Part shown: in pieces, positions 59,686 through 64,000 of the stretch
How positions within the stretch are numbered: position 1 is the stretch's first letter
Layout: every line of letters begins with the position of its first letter
NCBI RefSeq assembly: GCF_030253575.1
Contig: NC_080561.1
Location: forward strand, 5,137,001-5,201,000
DNA: 64,000 bases
Direction of reading: 5' to 3'
Source: Rhododendron vialii
Taxonomy: Eukaryota; Streptophyta; Magnoliopsida; Ericales; Ericaceae
Position numbers and translations under genes: made by a program
Notes under the pieces: model-generated
Databases searched by the model: none
What the model was told of the DNA's origin: nothing
The model's input: the letters and a program-made list of their open reading frames with translations, nothing else

Positions 59686-60181
59686 TTTAAAAAATTATTT
59701 GCAAGAATTTTTCGCTACTCTTGTAGTGTCTTTTGGTTGGGTTTTGAGGTTTGGAGGTGTTTGGTAGTTAGGTTTAGGCGTTCTTTCCGGCAATCCTTTC
59801 CTCTTTGGTTGGCATCTGGCATTCTTGTTTTGGGTCTTGGGTGGCGATTGCCGTTGTGTCTTCGGTTCGTTTAAATCTTTGCATTCTTCTTCAAAGATTA
59901 ATATTTTTTTTTTCAAGCCAAAAACAAAAGAGTTGCAAGGAAAATTTCATTCGTGCGTCGGAATTACATCTAATTCTCATTACACAAGGGAGCCATCAAA
60001 AATTAAACTTCGGCACGACGACGCGAGTCCATCAAATGGCTCACCTTGTACAACTGATCAAGATCCAACTTTTATTGTGTTGGATTTATCAATTTAACGT
60101 AAAGATAATTAACGAACTAAAAAGAAGAAAAAAAACAAAAGAAAGAGAATTCATCCATTGAGTTGCAAAAAAAATTGCAGG

Positions 60182-62345
60182 CTAAAGTCTAAGCTCCAAA
60201 TCTAGTTCTTGATCGTCAATTGTTTGGGAATTCTGACTGCTGGCGTCAATCGAATCACTCCAGCCTTTGTTTCTCCTCTTTTGCACTAAATCCTGAAAGG
60301 AAATTAAGAACCTTGTTAGTCGAGGTTAATTATTACGACAATCAATAGGATTTCGCTATTTCTCCAGGAATGACTTTCATAATCTTTTTTGTGTTTATAC
60401 GATATAGTACAAATAATATTAATAGATATCCGTGACTGAGTATTTGGATGTTATGTTAGATATAAAACAAGAACAAAAACAACATCATTCCCATACGAAA
60501 TCATGTCGTATATAGGAATCATAGAATACCTCGGTTTCTCACCAATAATATACTGGAAGACAAAATTACGTCGTTTCCCTAAGAAAATTATGTGCGTATA
60601 TCGTTACCGATAATAGAATAGAAATTATAGAATACCTCGGCTTGTGGGTTCAAAAAATGTCTTGCGATGCTGGGTTGTGCAGATTGTTGGGTGTCTAAAA
60701 TGCCATAGCTGGTCGGTTTCCATCTGTTTCAAATTTTTTGTATTGAATTTCAGCACATAATAGTTTGAGATCAACTTTGAAGTTAAAAAAAAATCCTGAA
60801 AAAACAGTGGTAGAGCTCTAGGATTATGAATCCCGGGAGGCCGCCCCTGCCAGCTGAAAGGGGAAATTAAAAAAGTATATACCTTGGTGTGGTGCTAGGC
60901 TGGGAATCGCCATATCTAGTAGTAGTTCCTTCTAATTGAGCCAAACCTCCCTGTAATAAATTCAACTTATACATTTTTGTAATCGGCAAAAAATGAATTT
61001 ATTAATCATTGAAATAGGTACAACGATTAAAAGGGCTATGAGCATGAACGGCATCACTATGGGGAAAACCTGGCATCCCAATTAAGTTGGCATCCCAGAT
61101 CCCGACTATCACGCGCCTCTAGAACTCCAGGATATAAATGATGATGATATAATAGTGGACGGTTTTAAATTCGCCCTCAGATACGAGAGTTTGGGAATAA
61201 GATTTCAAAGAAATGATTTTCATTTCCCAGCAACAAACTGATCAAAATGAAGCCGCGAATAAGAAAACAAATGAAAAGGAAAAGGAAACTATGAGATTGT
61301 GGCTTTCACCTAGTATTAATTATCGGTAATTGATTTTTACACTCCTATTTTTCTATAACCACACTTCATTCTTGTCTTCTTGTGATATGAGCTGACAAAA
61401 TTAACATTTAATTTGTTTACTCTTTCACAAGACAACATTGTAAATTCACATCACGAAAAGACAAAAATGGAGTGTGATTACGACAAAGGGAAAGTGCGAA
61501 AATCACTACCCTAAATATCTTAATAATGCTAATTCTACTTCTTCTTCTTCATTTAAAAAAAAAAAAAAGCAAGTCCACATGCATACCATGATGTTTTGGG
61601 GGACATGAAACCCATAAGAAGATGAAGATGATGATGTATACATGGGATAGCCTGTTTGCATTCTCTCATCCTCCTGCATGCACAGGTCAATAGTAAAGAA
61701 ATTTCATCACAATTCCGTCCTATATAGGAGTATCAATCAATTTCCAAGGGAACATGTACAATTAATTTCATAAAAAAAAATTAATTGGTAAAATAAATTT
61801 TTATTAACAACTCGATAACGGGTACATCGAGAATGGGTCAGCATCATGATTACACACATACATTAACTAGATTGACACCCGTATCCTAACAAATCATTTG
61901 CTAGAAGAATTACCCGATTGGGATGGACGAAAAGGAAGAGGCTAATATATATCTTTGATTCTTTGTCTAAGAAGTGTATAGCTACTTTGTGTATCCCCTT
62001 ATAATCTACTTTTAAAATAATTTCTACTCCTCCCATCCCAAATGTTTGTCCAGTCCGCAAAACAAGGACTCAAAAATAATACATTTCTTTCAAGAAAAAA
62101 TTAATTTTTTTTCATAAATTTAAAGAACTCATCGATATCTAGTGAATTATTGAAAAAATTAGAGTTTCGTTTTTGGAAAAATTGTATTATGTTTGCGCCC
62201 TCATCTTGTGGACCGGACACATCTTGTGGACCGAACAAATATTATAGGACGGAGATGGGATTTAGTTTGTGAAAATCAAAATACTTTTTCTTTTAAAAAA
62301 AATGTCGATATTTTAAGACATTCCAAGTGGAATAATGACGATTGG

Positions 62346-62389
<44 letters not shown>

Positions 62390-62584
62390 GGTAAGAGTAG
62401 GAGTTGGGTAAGCAGAAGCCAATTGGGCATGAAGTCTGATCTGCTCCAATTGAGCAACACCAAGTCCTCTCTGTGGCTGCTTGGGCTTATTATTGTACTC
62501 TGCATTACTATTACTCTTCTTCCCTTTTCTTGATGATGATCTTTCATTTCCTGGATTTGTCCCCCCAAAATAACTGCTGCCCAT
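60182..62584 (-). CDS. TIE1-like: TIE/SPEAR family transcriptional repressor (SPL motif + EAR)
   Basis: Coding exons on the minus strand: 62387-62584, 61587-61673, 60883-60950, 60636-60723 and 60182-60292. They total 552 bases, 183 aa, with consistent phases. Basic Ser/Lys-rich N-terminus (RKGKKSNS) at 18-25, the SPL/SPEAR motif RGLGVAQLEQIRLH at 39-52, a Ser-rich middle (MYTSSSSSYGFHVPQ), and a C-terminal EAR motif LDLELRL that ends the protein. In Arabidopsis TIE/SPEAR proteins bridge TCP factors and TOPLESS corepressors in the nucleus to control leaf growth; that role here is by family. The first intron's donor is CAG/gtctctct, running straight into a (CT)n tract on this strand, which is an unusual weak donor. 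Another (GA)n tract lies in the leader. Confidence 0.9.
62351..62385. repeat. (GA)n microsatellite at the first intron's 5' end
   Basis: About 17 units; on the minus strand it is CT directly after the splice donor of the TIE-like gene. Confidence 0.95.
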
Positions 62585-62605
62585 CTCCTCTTCCTTGTTT
62601 TTGCC

Positions 62606-62608
<3 letters not shown>

Positions 62609-62653
<45 letters not shown>
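62609..62653. repeat. (GA)n microsatellite in the 5' leader of the TIE-like gene
   Basis: About 22 units, 25 bp upstream of the start codon; CT-rich on the transcribed sense strand. Confidence 0.95.
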
Positions 62654-62657
<4 letters not shown>

Positions 62658-62709
62658 TCTTTACAAGCTGCACAGATACATGCATCTATTTATATGTATC
62701 CAATGAGCT

Positions 62710-63890
62710 TTTTTTTTTAAAGTTGTTTGGAAACCCAAATAAATTTACTATTGCATCGCTGGATTAGATTGTGTAGAGATTTTGTGTATTTAATGTAAAT
62801 ATAAATTAAGAGATTACATCATACGTATATCTAGATTGATTCTCTTTTTATATCTCTGTAATCTCCACCTCGTTTTGGCACATTATGGGGAAGTCCATAT
62901 CAATTATCCTACTAAGATTCTGAGAGTGATCGTATTCGATTATCTTAGGTTAATTATGCGTGAAAATGATGCGAGAAATTAATTTTACCATACACGTTTC
63001 ATTCGCTTGTCAATTCGGTTTTCGAGTTCTATTGCTCGCGGGGTCCACATCAGAATTATTCAAATGATTTGAGTCGTCCATCTTTTATGCAACGTGTAGA
63101 TCATATATATATATAAACAAATTGATCGAGAGACTAGTTTAGCTAGCCATTTGTTTTTGAAAAATATGTGCATGAATCGTAATTGTTAGAATCATGAACA
63201 CGGTCTACTTATACGGACCACAAACATTGATGACATCGCATGGTTACAAAATATTTGATTAGTATGAGATTCTTTGAAATGTTAATTTGTTTAGGAGGCG
63301 TTACAAGATAGAGCGGTCCCAAGTAGTTTTTATTATTTACAAATAGCAATTTTTTGAAGAAAGTCAGTATTGTTAGAATACTTAAATTAGTATTTTGGAA
63401 GATGAGTTGATCTTCTGATCTCCTTTCTCTTTCGCACCTATGTGCACACTTGATGACGTTAGGCCAAAAACCTCTTAGCCGGCCCGTTCTTTCGTTGATC
63501 AAACAAAAACCTTGTCAAAAATCTCAACAGCTATACATTTTTGGAAAATCTTACTGTTTTTTTTTACGAGCAGTCGTTATGCGTTACAATCCTAGATTCT
63601 AAGGTCTAAGCGATTTAGGGCCAAGTTGCATGGATTTGGATTTTCCTGGAGAACCTGTTAATAGCACACTACATCAAAAAATAAAAACAAAAATGCTTAG
63701 CAATGATCTATATAATGATGGTCCACACAATGCACATGTGACAGCAGGATGACCCACGCATTATATACAGAAGTATGCATAAACAAGTTTCGAGGGATTG
63801 CTTTGCAAACCGTGTAGAGTAATGTATCGTGTAGTTTGCATGAGCCCACAATCTAGATACTCAGGTGCCGTTCCGGATGTGCAGTAAAAA
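62710..63890. other. Upstream region of the TIE-like gene
   Basis: AT-rich DNA with no gene recognised and no clear element ends. It probably contains the promoter; no sure TATA box could be chosen. Confidence 0.35.
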
Positions 63891-63899
63891 GAACTTTAG

Positions 63900-64000
63900 G
63901 AAAATGAAGGTTTTTCAAACTTACGTATTATGAAAATGAAAAATAATTTTTTGATTTTTTTTGCATTGTTTAAAAGATCTTAATAAGATCTATCAAACAA
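63900..64000. mobile_element. Partial MITE, cut by the window edge
   Basis: 'tatgaaaatgaaaaata' and 'gtttaaaagatcttaat.aga' with 'tctatcaaacaa' match the element at 9275-9500. The right half lies outside the window. Confidence 0.6.

Noticed and set aside
62276-62685. Open frames with long Leu-Ser or Arg-Glu runs
   Set aside because: They are translations of the (GA)n/(CT)n microsatellites. Only the first 66 codons of the frame from 62584 are real exon.

Overview
The window looks like nuclear DNA of a eudicot plant. It is AT-rich, its genes have GT-AG introns, several gene families are plant-specific, and much of it is microsatellite, MITE, SINE and LTR remnant. I could not fix the species. 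There are three functional gene blocks, one decayed gene, and long repeat-rich gaps.

0-25 kb: a tandem array of intronless RING-H2 (ATL12/ATL42-type) membrane ubiquitin-ligase genes. Six long copies (five on +, the last on -) start at 3780, 6776, 12302, 16564, 19760 and 24681. A seventh, decayed 3' piece sits at the left edge. Five copies are open. The copy at 12302 has a one-base frameshift that replaces its conserved C-terminus. Flanking DNA was copied with the genes: a promoter block upstream of four copies, a leader block, a 3' block and several intergenic stretches. Insertions since then (MITEs, a solo LTR, LTR fossils) have separated or displaced the copies and their promoters.

25-40 kb: no intact gene. 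It holds a palindromic Mutator-like element, a SINE with target-site duplications, an SRP54 pseudogene that keeps its introns, a large inverted repeat carrying unidentified exon-like sequence, a copia gag fossil, a poly-C-bearing retroposon-like segment and a hairpin MITE.

40.7-49.2 kb (-): a complete gene with 15 coding exons. Its exon lengths sum to 3228 bases (1075 aa). It encodes an N-terminal PP2C phosphatase, two cyclic-nucleotide-binding domains and a C-terminal AGC-like kinase, the plant 'PKG' type.

49.3-60.1 kb: no gene seen; several MITEs with clear target-site duplications.

60.2-62.6 kb (-): a five-exon gene (183 aa) of the TIE/SPEAR family, with an SPL motif and a terminal EAR repressor motif.

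The order ATL - PP2C/CNBD/kinase - TIE matches, from memory, Arabidopsis At2g20030-At2g20050-At2g20080, and partly At4g28890...At4g28840. This looks like an ancient conserved block in which the ATL member has expanded locally. The genes are not an operon. Their products act separately in protein turnover, cyclic-nucleotide/phospho-signalling and TCP-dependent transcriptional repression.
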